Source of the DNA: Chrysopilus asiliformis
Taxonomy: Eukaryota; Arthropoda; Insecta; Diptera; Rhagionidae
Reading direction: 5' to 3'
Assembly: GCA_964034945.1 (NCBI GenBank)
Contig: OZ035961.1
Location: 27,505,684 to 27,569,683, forward strand
Length of the DNA stretch: 64,000 nucleotides
Below, one piece after another: positions 1-11,377 of this stretch (the first letter of the stretch is position 1; every line of letters begins with the position of its first letter). The notes under the pieces were generated by a model that worked only from the letters and a program-made list of their open reading frames with translations, searched no databases and was not told the DNA's origin. The position numbers were made by a program, and so were the translations under genes.

Positions 1-555
1 TATGACGCACGAGCCGTTTTTCATTTTCGAATCCAAGGATGAGATGTTTACCTATAATAAATAAGTATTTTCAATGAATGTGGGAAAGCAAATAGGTATA
101 TGTTATTACCTAGAGTTAATTTGCCCCTAAGGTCAACTATCCCTTTAAAAAAGAAGGCGTCTATCCTTTTCATACCGGATAGATGCGCCAATTATTTAAT
201 AAATTAAGTGTGGATAAAAAGGAAAAGTTTTTTTTTCACAAACATTAAACACTCCATTTGACACATAAAAAATAAAAAAATATATACATACTTCTTTAAG
301 CAAAAGTTCCAAGAGTTTTTGTGCAGCTCTCAATAATTTTTTGGAGTTTTCCCTTGTTCGAAAACAAAAATGCCCAATTATCCCGCAACACGCCCGACTC
401 TCGCGAATTTTAACAACGCACTGAAGTTTCATTGAGCAAACACTTCATATGTAGAATGTGACATGTAACGTTTTGTTTCGTTATGTACCAGTTTTTAACA
501 GTGAGGCATCTATCCCAGTGGGGCATCTCTCCGTGACTTACCCTAAACGAAATTT
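1..555. other. AT-rich stretch, no gene seen
   Basis: A weak hairpin GGCGTCTATCC/GGATAGATGCGCC lies at 155-189, and GAGGCATCTATCC recurs at about 503. A 78-codon antisense frame (196-432) has no recognisable domain. Confidence 0.5.
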
Positions 556-760
556 AAGGAAAATAAAATTACCTGCATTTTTACCTTTAAACGTTTTTAT
601 GTACCTTTAATGGTTCTCAAGATATTTGAAAAAATATTATTTTTTACATATTTTTTCGAAACTAAATATTGCAGAAGAGAGTTTTGTGTTGATCACAACT
701 GATATTTTCTTGCAAGGAACTTCCAGAAAAAAAATATTGTCGAAACCCTCTATTTTAAAT
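556..760 (-). repeat. Dispersed repeat R-C, copy 1
   Basis: Reverse-complement match to 28095-28245: the phrases AACTGATATT...TTGTGTTGATCACAAC, CTGCAATATTTAGTTTCG, GTAAAAAATAATATTTTTTC, AAATATCTTGAGAACCATTA and AAAATGCAGGTAATTTTATT line up. It lies directly left of the mariner insertion. Confidence 0.7.
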
Positions 761-811
761 TGCGTCAAACTGATTCTTAATTTATTTACATCAATCCCTG
801 TTATATACTTA

Positions 812-2097
812 ACACATGGATCAATAAGTCCCGAGACTAACAATGAAAACAACATTTTTTTTGCCAAATTTTTTTTTATTCATCAATATAATCACCTTTT
901 AGGGTGATACAATCGTTCCAACGCTTTTCCAATTTTTCAATACCATGTTTATAAAAAAAAATTATCTTTCGCTTCAAAATAAGCTTCAGTTTCAGCGATG
1001 ACCTCCTCATTTGAGCCAAATCTTTTTCCCTGGAGCATTTTTTTAAGATCAGCAAAGAGCCAGTAGTCACTGGGGGCTAAATCTGGCGAGTATGGGGGGT
1101 GGGGAAGCAGATGAAAGCCCAATTCGTTCAATTTTGCCATGGTTTTCATCGACTTGTGGCAGGGTGCATTGTCTTGGTGAAAAAGGATTTTTTTTCTCTG
1201 CATGTGCGGTCGTTTTTTTGCGATTTCCTCCTTCAAACGCACCAGCAAGTCAATATAATAATCACTGTTGATCGATTTACCTTTTTCGAGGTAGTCAATG
1301 AAAATCACGCCATGCGTATCCCAAAAAACTGACGCCATGACTTTGCCAGCTGACTGCTGCGTTTTCGGACGCTTCGGACGGCTTTCGCCAGCTGTGCGCC
1401 ACTCAGATGACTGCCGCTTCGACTCTGGAGTGTAGTGATGTATCCATGTTTCGTCCATGGTCACGTAACGACGCAAGAAATATTTTTTATTGCGAGTAAA
1501 TAGCGATAAACAGCTTTCTGAATCATCGACTCGTTGCTGTTTTTGTTTCATCGAAAGCAATCGCGGCACCCACTTGGAAAAAACCTTTTTCATGCTCAAT
1601 TTTTCATGAAGGATAGTAAATGCACTTCCATATGATATCTGTGTTATCTCAGCAATCTCACGGAGCTTCACTTTACGATCTTTCATTATAATTTTTGTCA
1701 CTTCACTCACATTTTCCGGTGTAACGGCTTCCACAGGTCTACCCGAGCGTTCCGCGTCATTTGTGTCGGTACGACCACGTTTAAACTCGGCAAACCACCG
1801 ACACATCGTTGCTTTTGATGGACAAGAGTCCGGGTAACATTTTTCAATCCATTGTTTCGCTTGCACGGTGTTTTTACCCATTAAAAAACAATGTTTTATC
1901 AGAACACGAAACTCGGTTTTTTCCATTTTTTAAACAAACTACAAAACGACTTTACTCCAACCTCGATAACTCAGCTGTTTCTGGTCCGATCGACTTAAAA
2001 TTTTGACACGTTTCAAGCAAAGGTTAGTACTCTAGAAAGACTGGTTTACTACGAGCGTCATCTCTGGGTTAGTCTCGGGACTTATTGATCCATGTGT
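812..2097 (-). mobile_element. mariner element, irritans type, nearly complete
   Basis: The element has perfect 30-bp terminal inverted repeats at 812-841 and 2068-2097, each beginning ACACATGGATCAATAAGTCC when read inward. It is flanked by the TA target duplication expected for mariner (810-811 and 2098-2099). The 1286-bp length matches full-length mariners, and the transposase is read on the minus strand. The TIR bases are identical at both ends, so the copy is not very old, yet the transposase is frameshifted. A dispersed repeat (R-C, 556-760) lies just to its left and a 203-bp MITE 100 bp to its right. Confidence 0.93.
876..1926 (-). pseudogene. mariner transposase (D,D34D), C-terminal frameshift
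   Basis: Cut-and-paste transposase that would bind the TIRs at 812-841 and 2068-2097 and move the element into TA sites in the nucleus. Starting at the ATG at 1924-1926, the frame runs 325 codons. Residues 1-60 are the helix-turn-helix DNA-binding region, followed by an SGRP linker (61-64). WVPRLL at 119-124 matches the mariner WVPHEL motif with two changes. The catalytic triad is visible: D158 in VTMDETW, D252 in HQDNAPCHK and D287 in SPDLAPSD. The spacing of 34 residues between the last two defines mariner. The frame stops at 949-951, but the expected mariner tail (YKHGIEKLEKRWNDCITLKG) continues in another frame down to 876. The shift lies at the run of nine A at 953-961. The general sequence pattern is that of the irritans subfamily. 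The copy is probably inactive, unless the homopolymer shift is a sequencing or assembly error. Confidence 0.93.
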
Positions 2098-2197
2098 TAG
2101 TTAATATAATTGTATAAATGGATGAGAAAAATAATTAGATGAATATGCTGCGTATGGTTAACACATCCTTCATACATTTTCTTTTTCTTATATACTA

Positions 2198-2400
2198 GGG
2201 TGGGTCGAAATTTCATTTTAATCTTTCGAAGAAAGTCTGAATATCAATATAGAAAAATATGTAAAAATCACGTGCAACATCTTTATTAAATGCTTGTTAA
2301 AATTGGTCAACTTTTTTATGTGCCACAATGTAATTCAAGATTAGAAAAAAATCTCTATTTTGATATTGTGACTTTTAACCCTTTTTTTTTTGGACCACCC
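2198..2400. mobile_element. Short MITE with GGGTGG termini and TA duplication
   Basis: A 203-bp non-coding segment begins GGGTGGGTCGAAA and ends, read inward, GGGTGGTCCAAA. TA dinucleotides flank it at 2196-2197 and 2401-2402. The short TIRs and TA duplication fit a Tc1/mariner-derived MITE. Only one copy is in the window. Confidence 0.6.
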
Positions 2401-2404
2401 TAGT

Positions 2405-3837
2405 GCGAATTTAATTCTGTAATATTGCATTGTGGTTAACCTAATTGGACAGACATACGAATTGACGGAATTGATGTGAATAATATTATTTCTTAAATGA
2501 AACGAAAAATCTTTTTACTGGCAAGTGTCAAACATGTGGACGATTAAATGGGCAAAATCCAATTTATATGGATTAAGAAACAGGATTCGATACAGTGTTA
2601 ATACGTAGATGAGATTCTACCATCTCCTTTCTTAATTTTATCTCCGTTTCTTGTTCGAAAGCCCGTTCAATAGTTGCCAACATTGTCTTGTTTCATATCA
2701 CATTCATTTGCATCACGTCGAATCCATGTAAATGTGTATAGATTTGTATCATATGTATAACAGTTAACCAACCCCCTTTTCGATACTTTCCAATCCTGTA
2801 TCCAGCTTAATTCTTGTTGTTTTAAGCAACATACCAGAAAGGCTTACGTTATATTCTGAACACTTTGTATAATTTTCACGTACCTTGGTCTCTCAGATCA
2901 AATTTGAATATTTCAGACATTTGCATTTAAATTTTTTCTGTTTTTTTTTTAGATACATGGAATTATACTTGCGGATGGTAGAGTTAAATAATCCAACAGA
3001 GACGACATGAATAAATACGATACTATCTCTTTTTTTAAATTTTTGGGCAGATACACGTTTTTTTTTCTTATTTGAAACCATTATTGGAGGAAGCATGTTT
3101 TTTATATTACCACATATTATAGGGAGAATGTGATCTAAGGTGTTAGTTATAGCAACTGTAGCTGGGTGGCAATGATTTATTGACTATTATTATTTAAAGA
3201 ATTATTTTGATTTAAAATTCTATTCATTGGCAATTTCGTTTGTGTTCGATTAAGCAGTAGTGACATCGTATTCAAAAATATCTCTTTTATTATCAAAATT
3301 TTGATCTGTAATTTATGTTATTGGAATGACGGTTATTGTATTATTTTTTTTTTAAATCAGAAGGTATTTCACGTTTATTTCTTGAAACCGGAATTCGATT
3401 GTACACTTTACAAAATGCAGTCATAGTTTATTTAATAGGCAAAATCATTACTTGTTTCCTTTTCCTTTTATGTACTTGTAAAATGATCAAATTCAAGTTA
3501 AGTGATTGTTGTTTATTATTGGATGACAGCAAAACAATTATAAAATGCTAGTTTGCATTTACATTTTACGACTATTAGGATAACATTCCTCCAGACACAA
3601 AAAATAAGAAATATAATAAAAAGCATCGAATGACACTTCTTATATGACTTGTATTTATTCCTTGTCTTCTTTTGGACAATACATTAATTCCAGGGTGACG
3701 AAATCTTCGAAAAATGGATATATTTGAACATTTGTAAGGTTTTTTTATCTCAAGCCGAAACCCGCTAGGAGAAATCCTTACAGCGATATTGAAAACTTTA
3801 TTTCGCTATGAAATCAAAACACACTGTCAGACAATAA
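2405..3837. other. AT-rich stretch, no gene or clear repeat
   Basis: Short chance frames only. No inverted repeat or splice-supported exon was recognised. Confidence 0.5.
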
Positions 3838-4042
3838 TCATGACATTGAATGTGTTTTCTGCAATATTTTGTTTTGGAAAAGATATGTAAAAAGTAATAT
3901 TTTTTTCAAATATCTCGAGAACGGTTAAAGATACTTAAAAACCGTTAAATGAAAAAATATAATAAATTTGATTTCTTTTGAATTTGGTTATATGCATTTT
4001 TTCGATAAATTTTCAACAAAACTCAATTTTTTTTAATATTTT
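3838..4042 (+). repeat. Dispersed repeat R-C, copy 2
   Basis: Shows TTTTCTGCAATATTTTG, GATATGTAAAAAGTAATATT, TCAAATATCTCGAGAACGGT and AAAAACCGTTAAATGAAAAA, followed by ATATGCATTTTTTCGATAAA. It runs straight into the GACAGACC tandem array at 4043. Confidence 0.7.
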
Positions 4043-4498
4043 GACAGACAGACCGACAGACAGACCGACAGACAGACCGACAGACAGACCGGCAGACAGA
4101 CCGACAGACAGGCCGACAGACAGACCGACAGACAGACAGACCGACAGACCGACAGACCGACAGACCGACAGACCGACAGAACGACTGACAGACAGACCGA
4201 CAGACAGACAGACAGACAGACAGACCGACAGACAGACCCACAGACTGAAAGACCAACAAACCGACAGGCACACCGATAGACAGACTAGCAGACTAGCAAA
4301 CTGACAGACTGATCGACAGGCAGACAGACCGACAGACAGACCGAGGGACAGACCGACATACAGACCGACAGACAGACATACAGACAGATTAACAGATAGA
4401 CCGACAGAATGACCGACAGACTGACAGATCGACAGACTGACAGGCAGACCGACAGACAGACCAACAGACCGACAGACCGACAGATAGATGAACAGACA
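4043..4498. repeat. GACAGACC tandem array
   Basis: About 455 bp of 4-bp-based repeat, mostly GACAGACAGACC in varying order, degenerating toward the right end. It follows R-C copy 2 without a gap. Long open frames on both strands (PTDR and SVGL repeats) are artefacts of the repeat period. Confidence 0.95.
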
Positions 4499-4499
4499 T

Positions 4500-5744
4500 T
4501 CTCATAATTTTGACTGAAACGGATTTCGTACTGATCAGAAAGTTTTTATCCCGTTCTCGAGTCGGTCTCCGTCATGAATACAATACTTTTCCTCCATAGC
4601 AGAGGAAAGTAATAAATTGAACTGAAATATTGAAGAAAGTAGTCAAAGTAAAAACGCCGCAGGTGAAGTTTTTTAAGATATATGCGCCTTGGTAAAAAAA
4701 ACATGATTTTCCGACAAGTAAAAAAATATGATTTCCCAACTGTTAAAAAAATATGCGACTTTTCCACAGATAAAAATATAAATTCCCAACTGGTGAAAAA
4801 ATATAAATAGCAAACCCTGAGCAATTGGTGAAGCCTGGGTTAAAATATTATGGGTGCGTCAACTTTAGGTTGAAAAAGTTGCACTTCAAGTACGATTTCA
4901 GATCTTTTCCTCTCCCCTTCCTACTTGTGTTTCTACGGTTGTTAAAACATAATTTGGTAACACTCAAAAATTCAAATTATCAAATATTCGATTTTAAAAA
5001 GTTAATGTTCTTTTATAAAATAATGATTTGAAGCAGCTTTTTACGTTCTTTGGACTACTTGGGCGCTCTCTAATTTCGTAAACATATTCATATCTATTAA
5101 AAAAATATTTTCATGTTTAATATTTTGAATAATTTCTGCTTAAATCATGGACTAGTACTCAAAAGGCACAGTTGTGCATAATGTGCAATAAATTTGAATT
5201 AAACAACGGAAATTTTATTTCAATGGTACCTTATGGCTCATTGGGGTTCAATTGGGGGTGTAATTAATTGATCATTTAAAATCGTTTAACGTGTTGTAAG
5301 GAAATTGTTTAATTGTTCGTGACAAAGGTGTGAGACATCAACTTTTTAATGTTTCGTTTCGCGCGACTGCCTCTATTTATGGACAGTTATTAACACATGA
5401 AATCAAAAATGGACGTTCGTAGCAATAATATGAATAGGAAATGAATGTTTCCATAGCGATAATGTGAGAGACAATTCAATTTAGCTTGTGATTAATTAAG
5501 GTTTGTCATTTTTTTTGGAAAAGAGCATCTCGAATATGAAGTAATTGACCTCAAGGAAATTGAATTTGAAATTATTCTTTAACATATCATTTACAGGAAT
5601 TAAACTCTAAATATATAATAAGTTTTTAGATCAATCTTTCTGTGCAATGCGAGATTTTTATTCGGCAGCGATATTTTTTTGTAACCCAATTTTTTGCCCA
5701 GTCCATAGTGCAAAACATTCACAAACCCCTTCCCAAACGTACGA
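4500..5744. other. AT-rich stretch, no gene
   Basis: A local run of near-repeats with wording AAAAAATATGAnTTCCCAAC TGgTAAA at about 4690-4810 looks like a short degenerate tandem. The rest is unassigned. Confidence 0.45.
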
Positions 5745-5833
5745 TATTCACACTCAAAATTAGTTGCGTGAATTCACATTAAATATTGTTGCAAAAAACT
5801 CATTTATTTTGAGTATTTTCACACTTTTGATGC

Positions 5834-5961
5834 GTGATTTCCAAAAATCGCGTAAAATCCCTATTTTTGAGTGATTTCAATACAAAATTTGAGTGATTTC
5901 CCAAAATCGCGTGAAATCCCTATTTTTGAGTGATTTCACTGCAAAATTTGAGTGATTTCCA
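5834..5961. repeat. 59-bp tandem repeat, about two units
   Basis: The unit starts GTGATTTCCnAAAATCGCGT and ends TTTTGAGTGATTTCA with CAAAATTTGA. Two units, with a third begun. Related GTGAATTCAC/GTGATTTC words lie at 5745-5830 and again at 6515-6665, on both sides of family A copy 1, so all may belong to one larger element interrupted by that MITE. Confidence 0.7.
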
Positions 5962-6194
5962 ACTATTAAAACTAAATTCGTTGGATTTTCCACAATGGAG
6001 GTGAAATACGTCAAGGCAGACAATGAGATTCTACAAGTTCTGAGTGAAAACGATCGCCTTTAATAGTAAAAAAATAAATTTTGCATCATTCTTTATAGAA
6101 AGTTGAAAAGAGTAAGACTTTTTAGAATTATAATTATCAGGAAAAATCATTCGAGAGCTGCAATTAAAAAAAGGTAGGATATCCAAACTATCCG

Positions 6195-6466
6195 CACTCA
6201 GAAAAATTGAGGCTAACTTGACGACCTACATACGGCGTAATTGGCCTCGGGCAGGCGCGCGTTCGCCTGCATGTGGGCAAGTAAAACTGAGTTGACCTGT
6301 GGTCGGAGAAATTCTGAAATTAAGCCACCAGCAGGTGAAGTATGGCATTGGGAACTGCACGAGTTGACCTTAGATAGGTTAACTCTGACCGCTAACTGGC
6401 TTACAGAAACCTCTGTAAGGTCAGAGTTAACCTGACAAAAAGTTGACCTGAACATTTTTCTGAGTG
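6195..6466. mobile_element. Family A MITE, copy 1 (CACTCAG TIR)
   Basis: A 272-bp element with CACTCAGAAAAAT at the left and ATTTTTCTGAGTG at the right. The flanking dinucleotide CG is duplicated (6193-6194, 6467-6468). It is GC-richer than its surroundings. An internal palindrome has arms GGTTAACTCTGACC (6377-6390) and GGTCAGAGTTAACC (6419-6432), with a second stem CTTACAGA/TCTGTAAG inside. Open frames across it on both strands recur in other copies because the DNA is homologous, and are not treated as genes. Confidence 0.85.
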
Positions 6467-6669
6467 CGGGGCCTCACAAAATATTTAAGAGAAAACCTTC
6501 AAAATTTCAAGGTTTGGATTTCACTAGATTTATTTTTTGTGTGAAATTTTGGAATTCACCCTAATTTTTGTGTGAATTCTCATTCTATTTCCCATTCACA
6601 CTGCAATGTGAAATCACTAAATTTAATGTAAGCTTTCAATTTCCTACATTAAATGTAGTGAAATCGAAC

Positions 6670-7979
6670 AGAACACCTCGACTTATGACTCTTACCTCCA
6701 CATTAGTCAGGTTTAAAAAAATTTCTTCAAAAATGAGCGACACCCAAAAAGAACAAAATTTATACAGTTTTTTTCATCATCCACCTATAAACAGTTACTC
6801 AAGAGTTAAATATCAAATTCCAGCTCACCTTGCGATTTTTAATACAAGTTTAAAAACGACAATTTTTTCTGCTTTTATTTAAACGTCTACGGCCATAATT
6901 GAGCCGGTTTTGTTTTTCTACAAAAATCGATGCCATCTTAGCCATCGTAGGATGTCGAAAAAGAATATTTAATTTATTTCTTTTGAAAACTTAAATACAT
7001 TCTGCTTAATCTGTTTTAGGCAAAAACTAAATGAAAAAATCTTGAACATCTCAACCATAGCATATACGATAGTGTCAGATTACCTTTTATCATTTAGTTT
7101 GCATAATATGTTTACCAGTTAGTTGGTCGAAAGATAAATCTATGTATCGAAGATTAGATTAAAGCCCTTTTATAATTGAAATTCAGTAAATGCTAGGCCA
7201 GGTAACGTAAAATCGTGTCTTCGCTGTGGAAAGGGATAGTTTCAATTTTGACAAAATGGCAGTACGTACCCACAATAATGTTCTAGTTATCATAATTATT
7301 AAATATAGAAGAAAATAGGGATCTGATATTTAGCCTTTCGGATAGACATGGTATCAACCTCTAGCAAAAATTCAATCTGTGATACAGCAGGTAAATTACT
7401 GATGTTTTTCAACAAACTATACAGTTGCTAGCCATTATACCTGAATAGCTTGGATGTTAGGCCTGAACAAGCTCATTTTGTACACAATGAAAAATGATTA
7501 TGCGGAAGTTTTTGTGTGTACGATAAGTTTTCATTATGATAATATGCTGTATGCATTAGAAAAAGTGATTTTTATCAGAGATTTAGTTAATATATGCCAA
7601 CAATCTGCTAAAGTGATGATAACGGTAAGCGTTACCCTTGATATATTTACCCCTAATATGTTTAAACAAAAAAATCTTTTGATTGAGTTTTTATGCAAAA
7701 TGAAGAATTCAAAAAAAATGGCAAAGTTTTTATCAGAAGATGTCTTAAGACACTTCGATACACGTTCGGCTTTCTAATATGAGTAATGAAAAAGTTTTTA
7801 TGCTTTGTAAATTAATTTTTGGCTTAAGTTTTTTCAGAATATTTAATAAAAATTAAGCAAGGTTTGTGACAATATTCATTTTAACCAAGATGAAAACTAA
7901 TTTTCGTATTAGTCAAAATTTTCCTCAAGAACGGGTGTTGGCTAACTTTCACATCAAAATTCCAACAAAATCATTTAAA
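6670..7979. other. Unassigned AT-rich stretch
   Basis: A 107-codon plus-strand frame (7454-7777) is the longest here. Its translation is low in complexity and shows no recognisable domain, so I do not call it a gene. Confidence 0.45.
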
Positions 7980-8060
7980 ATTAAGGTGACCATATGGCCC
8001 GGATTAGCTGGGGCAGTCCCGGATTTAGGCATGTTGTTTAGGCGCCTCGGAAACTAAACT
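7980..8060. mobile_element. hAT-like terminal fragment (uncertain)
   Basis: GGTGACCATATGGCCCGGAT, then GGGGCAGTCCCGGATTTAGG. A GGTGACCATAtg-cCCGG terminus with an inner nCAGTCCCGG word is known from some hAT-type elements. A possible partner, CTGATCCGGAATTGACC, lies at about 8751-8770, with family B copy 1 between. I could not confirm a TIR. Confidence 0.3.
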
Positions 8061-8225
8061 TTTGTTCCGGATTAATTAATTTAGAGTTAGAATTTATGAA
8101 ACGATAGGAAAAACGATAGGAAAAACGATTCCTAAATACGCGAAAACCATCAACTTCTTCTGTAAAATATATTTTATTCAGTTTCGATAAATTTTTCTAA
8201 ACCATTTTCCACCTAGGGTACATAT

Positions 8226-8472
8226 GAGGTGTTAAAAGCTAGAGTGGACCAACCCACATGTCGAAATTGTGAATTTTTTTGTGTTTGAATCACTATTGCG
8301 AGTGAGTTTTTAGACAAAAATGTTTGGATGCACCAAAAAACGTTTCAACATTGAGTAATAAAGTCCACAGATTTTTTTTTTCCAAAAATTTTCAGTCAAT
8401 AATAGTACAGAGTGGAAAAGCTTCAAAAACTCGATTATGTGGGTTGGTCCACTCTAGCTTTTAACGCCTCAT
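8226..8472. mobile_element. Family B MITE, copy 1 (GAGGCGTTAAAAGC TIR)
   Basis: TIRs of about 34 bp: left GAGGTGTTAAAAGCTAGAGT, right (inward) GAGGCGTTAAAAGCTAGAGT, both continuing GGACCAACCCACAT. The 4-bp flanks are ATAT and ATAG, a near match. The non-coding interior is almost identical to copy 3. Confidence 0.85.
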
Positions 8473-8479
8473 AGATCTT

Positions 8480-9195
8480 AAACGTTTTCATCTATAGTGC
8501 ATTTTTCTTTCCTGGTATTTTTATAATTCCATTGGCATTTACTTATGGGACATAAAGAGCACCAAAAATTGAGTTAATTTTTACTTCCAACAATGCAGCT
8601 TTTGACTTCAATATTTTAAAAAAAAATTTCAATATTTTTTTTCTGTATTTGAGATCTTGGTTTTCTCAAAATCATGTTTTATTTTCAATATAAAATTTGT
8701 TGTTTCATTATTGTTCCTCAAACCCCCCACCCTTTTCACTCCGCATTTCCTCTGATCCGGAATTGACCCAAAATAAATATGTTTAGCGTATTTTTTTATA
8801 ATTTATAATAAGCAACATATTTAATTTCAGCTGTTAGTTTGGGAGATTTCATTACCTACCTACGATGATTACGATGAGAGGAGAGTATAAAATCCTTAGA
8901 TGAACCTGAAATATAAAGCAAAATAAAATAAATTTTAAAAATTTTACGTTTTTCAATGCAAATAAATAAAAAAAATAAAAAAAAAAATTGAAAAGGTAAA
9001 AAAGACTTTAAAAAATAGATAAAGAAAACTATTTAAAAAATATAACGGAAAGGAAAACTCAATTTTTGGGCAATGTGTATCAGAAATAAAAACAAGATAA
9101 TTTTTTTTTGTGTTATGCCTTTATTTCGGTACAGCGCTTAAAAAAATATTTGTTCCTTTTTAGTACATTTTTTTAAAATAAAAGCTTTTTTTATT
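8480..9195. other. Unassigned, A- and T-run-rich stretch
   Basis: Mostly homopolymer-rich sequence. The word TCCGGAATTGACC at about 8757 may be the end of a decayed element. Confidence 0.4.
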
Positions 9196-9199
9196 TTTT

Positions 9200-9565
9200 C
9201 AGACATCGCGAAAACCCCCCAGATGAGTTTTTTTCCCTGAAAATTTGAGGAAACGGATAATCACATCATCCTAACAGGACCTTTCGTCATCCTTTCAGAC
9301 TTGTTGACGCCAGAATCGGATTCAGCGACCGCAAAAACTCCCTGATGAGATTTTTCACCGGATTTTTTTTATAGTTTCAGCCAGAGCTTAGGGGAAAACC
9401 CTTAGAGGAAGGATAATTACTTTATATTCACAAAACCTTCTGCTATCGTTACGGACTTCTTAACAATGGAATCGGATCTAGCGACCCCAAGAACTCCAAG
9501 ATGAGATTTTTTCCTGGAAAATTTGAGGAAAAGGATAATCACGTTATCCTTACAAGGACGAAGTA
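9200..9565. repeat. Diverged tandem repeat, about three units
   Basis: Units of roughly 140 bp share the order: CCnnATGAGnTTTTTnCCTG, GAAAATTTGAGGAAA, GGATAATCAC, CCTTTCGTCATC-like, CAGACTTGTTGACG/CGGACTTCTTAACA, AATCGGATTCAGCGACCGCA/AATCGGATCTAGCGACCCCA. Diverged, so old. A short ACAAACAG tract follows at 9670-9702. Confidence 0.6.
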
Positions 9566-9569
9566 GTGC

Positions 9570-10870
9570 AAATATTTTACTGTCATCATAGTTACGTTTG
9601 TGTTAAAAATTTCAAACCAATTGGATGAGTAGAAGTGGGTCAAAATTAAATTAGAAAATTTGATCCTGACAGATAAACAAACAGACAAACAAACAAACAA
9701 AAAGAAAGCCAGGTAAAATAAAAAGATGAACCAAATAATTAATTGGTATTTTATTTTTCTCTATTTTGTCAGAAAATACCTGTTTTTTTATAACGACTTT
9801 GATTCAATTATCATATAATTTTTCAAAAGCACTGTATCTGGAAAGCGTTTTTGAGTTAATTGAGAAGAGCGTTTCGATGACTTCGCAAATATTACAGCAT
9901 GGAATACCTAGTGCTTGCTGTATACCCTATGTATTGACTAATGGTAGCGTCATAAGTCATTTTTACATCCAGAAATATATGTTAAATAAGTAAAAAATGA
10001 GTAGTAAATTTAAAAAAAACATCTAAAAAGTTTTGAGATTGGAACGGCCATTTGTATACCGAACCTACTCTCAATTCAGGAAAAAAATATAACCACTTTG
10101 CGATTAGAATTACACCGTAAAGATTGTTACCTCCTTACTTATTACTGCTTTAGTTTACGATTAAAGCAAATTTTCCAAAACGCAGATTATACTCCAACAG
10201 CCTAACACAGGCAATTTGATTTTAATAAACAAAAATATTAACATTACATATTTTAGGTGTTTTTCAAACTCCTTCTGATAGTTGCTCCCCTTTTTGGACC
10301 GTTATACCGCAGATTAAAACGATAGCTCAAGAATTAAAAGAAATAGTTTTTTTTTTAATTTTACGACACTGGTTTTTGGCTGTTTTAAAAAAAAAGTTTT
10401 TTAATCGAGTATAAATAACTGTCAAGTTTTTTCAATAAATTTTGGTTTTTAGCATGGCTTTGAAGAAGTGAAAGGTTTAAACTGCTGAATATCAAATTAC
10501 AATTTGCAATAACAATGAATTTTTGATTCATACTTCATTCTTATTGAAGTTTAACAGTACTTAATTGATGCTTTCGTGTTAAAGAGTTATCATTTCCATC
10601 AATAAATAAACCTTAAAATATGCCAATAATGAGTTTAATGGTAATATACTATTTACAAATATAATTATTTAAATTGTATGATATCAAATATATTCAATTT
10701 TTCCAAACATCGCGGCTTTTTTAAATATTTTGACCACTTCGCTACCACCGGGTGGGACAAAAACTCCCAGGATTTTTTTTACGGTAACGTATATTGAAAT
10801 AGATTCTATCTGTGCATATTTAGTACATTCTAAACAAGAAAAATAAACGTTCTTATTAACTGTCCACACA
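9570..10870. other. Unassigned AT-rich stretch
   Basis: Starts with a short (ACAAACAG) tract at 9670-9702. The remainder shows no gene or clear repeat. Confidence 0.45.
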
Positions 10871-10877
10871 TACATAC

Positions 10878-11122
10878 CGACGCCTCCGTGCAAGATTATC
10901 GTATCTCTTTCGAGCTGTCAAAATTTTGACGTTTTTGTAAGTACGATAAAACGTTAATATCAGGAAGCATTTTAGTTATTTTTCCTGATTTGGAAAGAAA
11001 ATAGTTTAATCTGCAATTGTGAATCCTTAACATTTCAAACATTTAACGAGTTTAATTTTTTAGTGAATTGAAAATTCAACATTCAAGTAGTCAAGTTAAA
11101 ATAACCTTGCACAGAGGCGTCG
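10878..11122. mobile_element. Single MITE with CGACGCCTC termini
   Basis: Inverted ends CGACGCCTCCGTGCAAG and (inward) CGACGCCTCTGTGCAAG, one mismatch in 17, 245 bp apart. A perfect 14-bp palindrome GTCAAAATTTTGAC lies at 10917-10930. I could not find a clear target duplication, so the superfamily is open. Confidence 0.6.
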
Positions 11123-11187
11123 ATTTATTTTACCATTTTAGAACTTACCATTTGTGTCAGAAACACACAAGGTTGCAATTTACCCTC

Positions 11188-11377
11188 TTAACCCATTTAT
11201 ACCCAAAAGGTTGAAAACGAACTTGCGGTCGATTATCCCAAACGTTCGCTTTCAAACACCTCCTAAAATTCATCCTTATTGATCCGTTTTATCAAAACTG
11301 ATTTTTCCCTGTTCCTTGACGCGCGTTTCTAACAAGGTGGTCCAAAGTTAGCTGAGTTAAGGATCTAAATGGGTTAA
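11188..11377. mobile_element. TTAA-bounded MITE (family C)
   Basis: The left end is TTAACCCATTTATACCC and the right end read inward is TTAACCCATTTAGATCC. Both begin with TTAA, the target of piggyBac-type transposases. Length is 190 bp including both TTAA. No coding sequence. Confidence 0.65.

Noticed and set aside
196..432. 78-codon antisense frame with a leucine- and lysine-rich helix and a donor-like GAAGTATGT
   Set aside because: No acceptor, promoter or homology could be recognised, and one donor-like word in AT-rich DNA is weak evidence.
4013..4304. Open frames with PTDR, SVGL and SVCR repeats on both strands
   Set aside because: They follow the 4-bp GACA/GACC tandem period, which leaves several frames open at once. 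There is no independent sign of coding.
6213..6455. Recurring 64-105 codon frames in family A copies (also 15794-16111 and 49784-49975)
   Set aside because: The frames recur because the DNA copies are nearly identical. They span the non-coding MITE end to end on both strands and show no transposase motif.
7454..7777. 107-codon frame
   Set aside because: Unremarkable composition for AT-rich DNA, no domain, no splice or promoter context.
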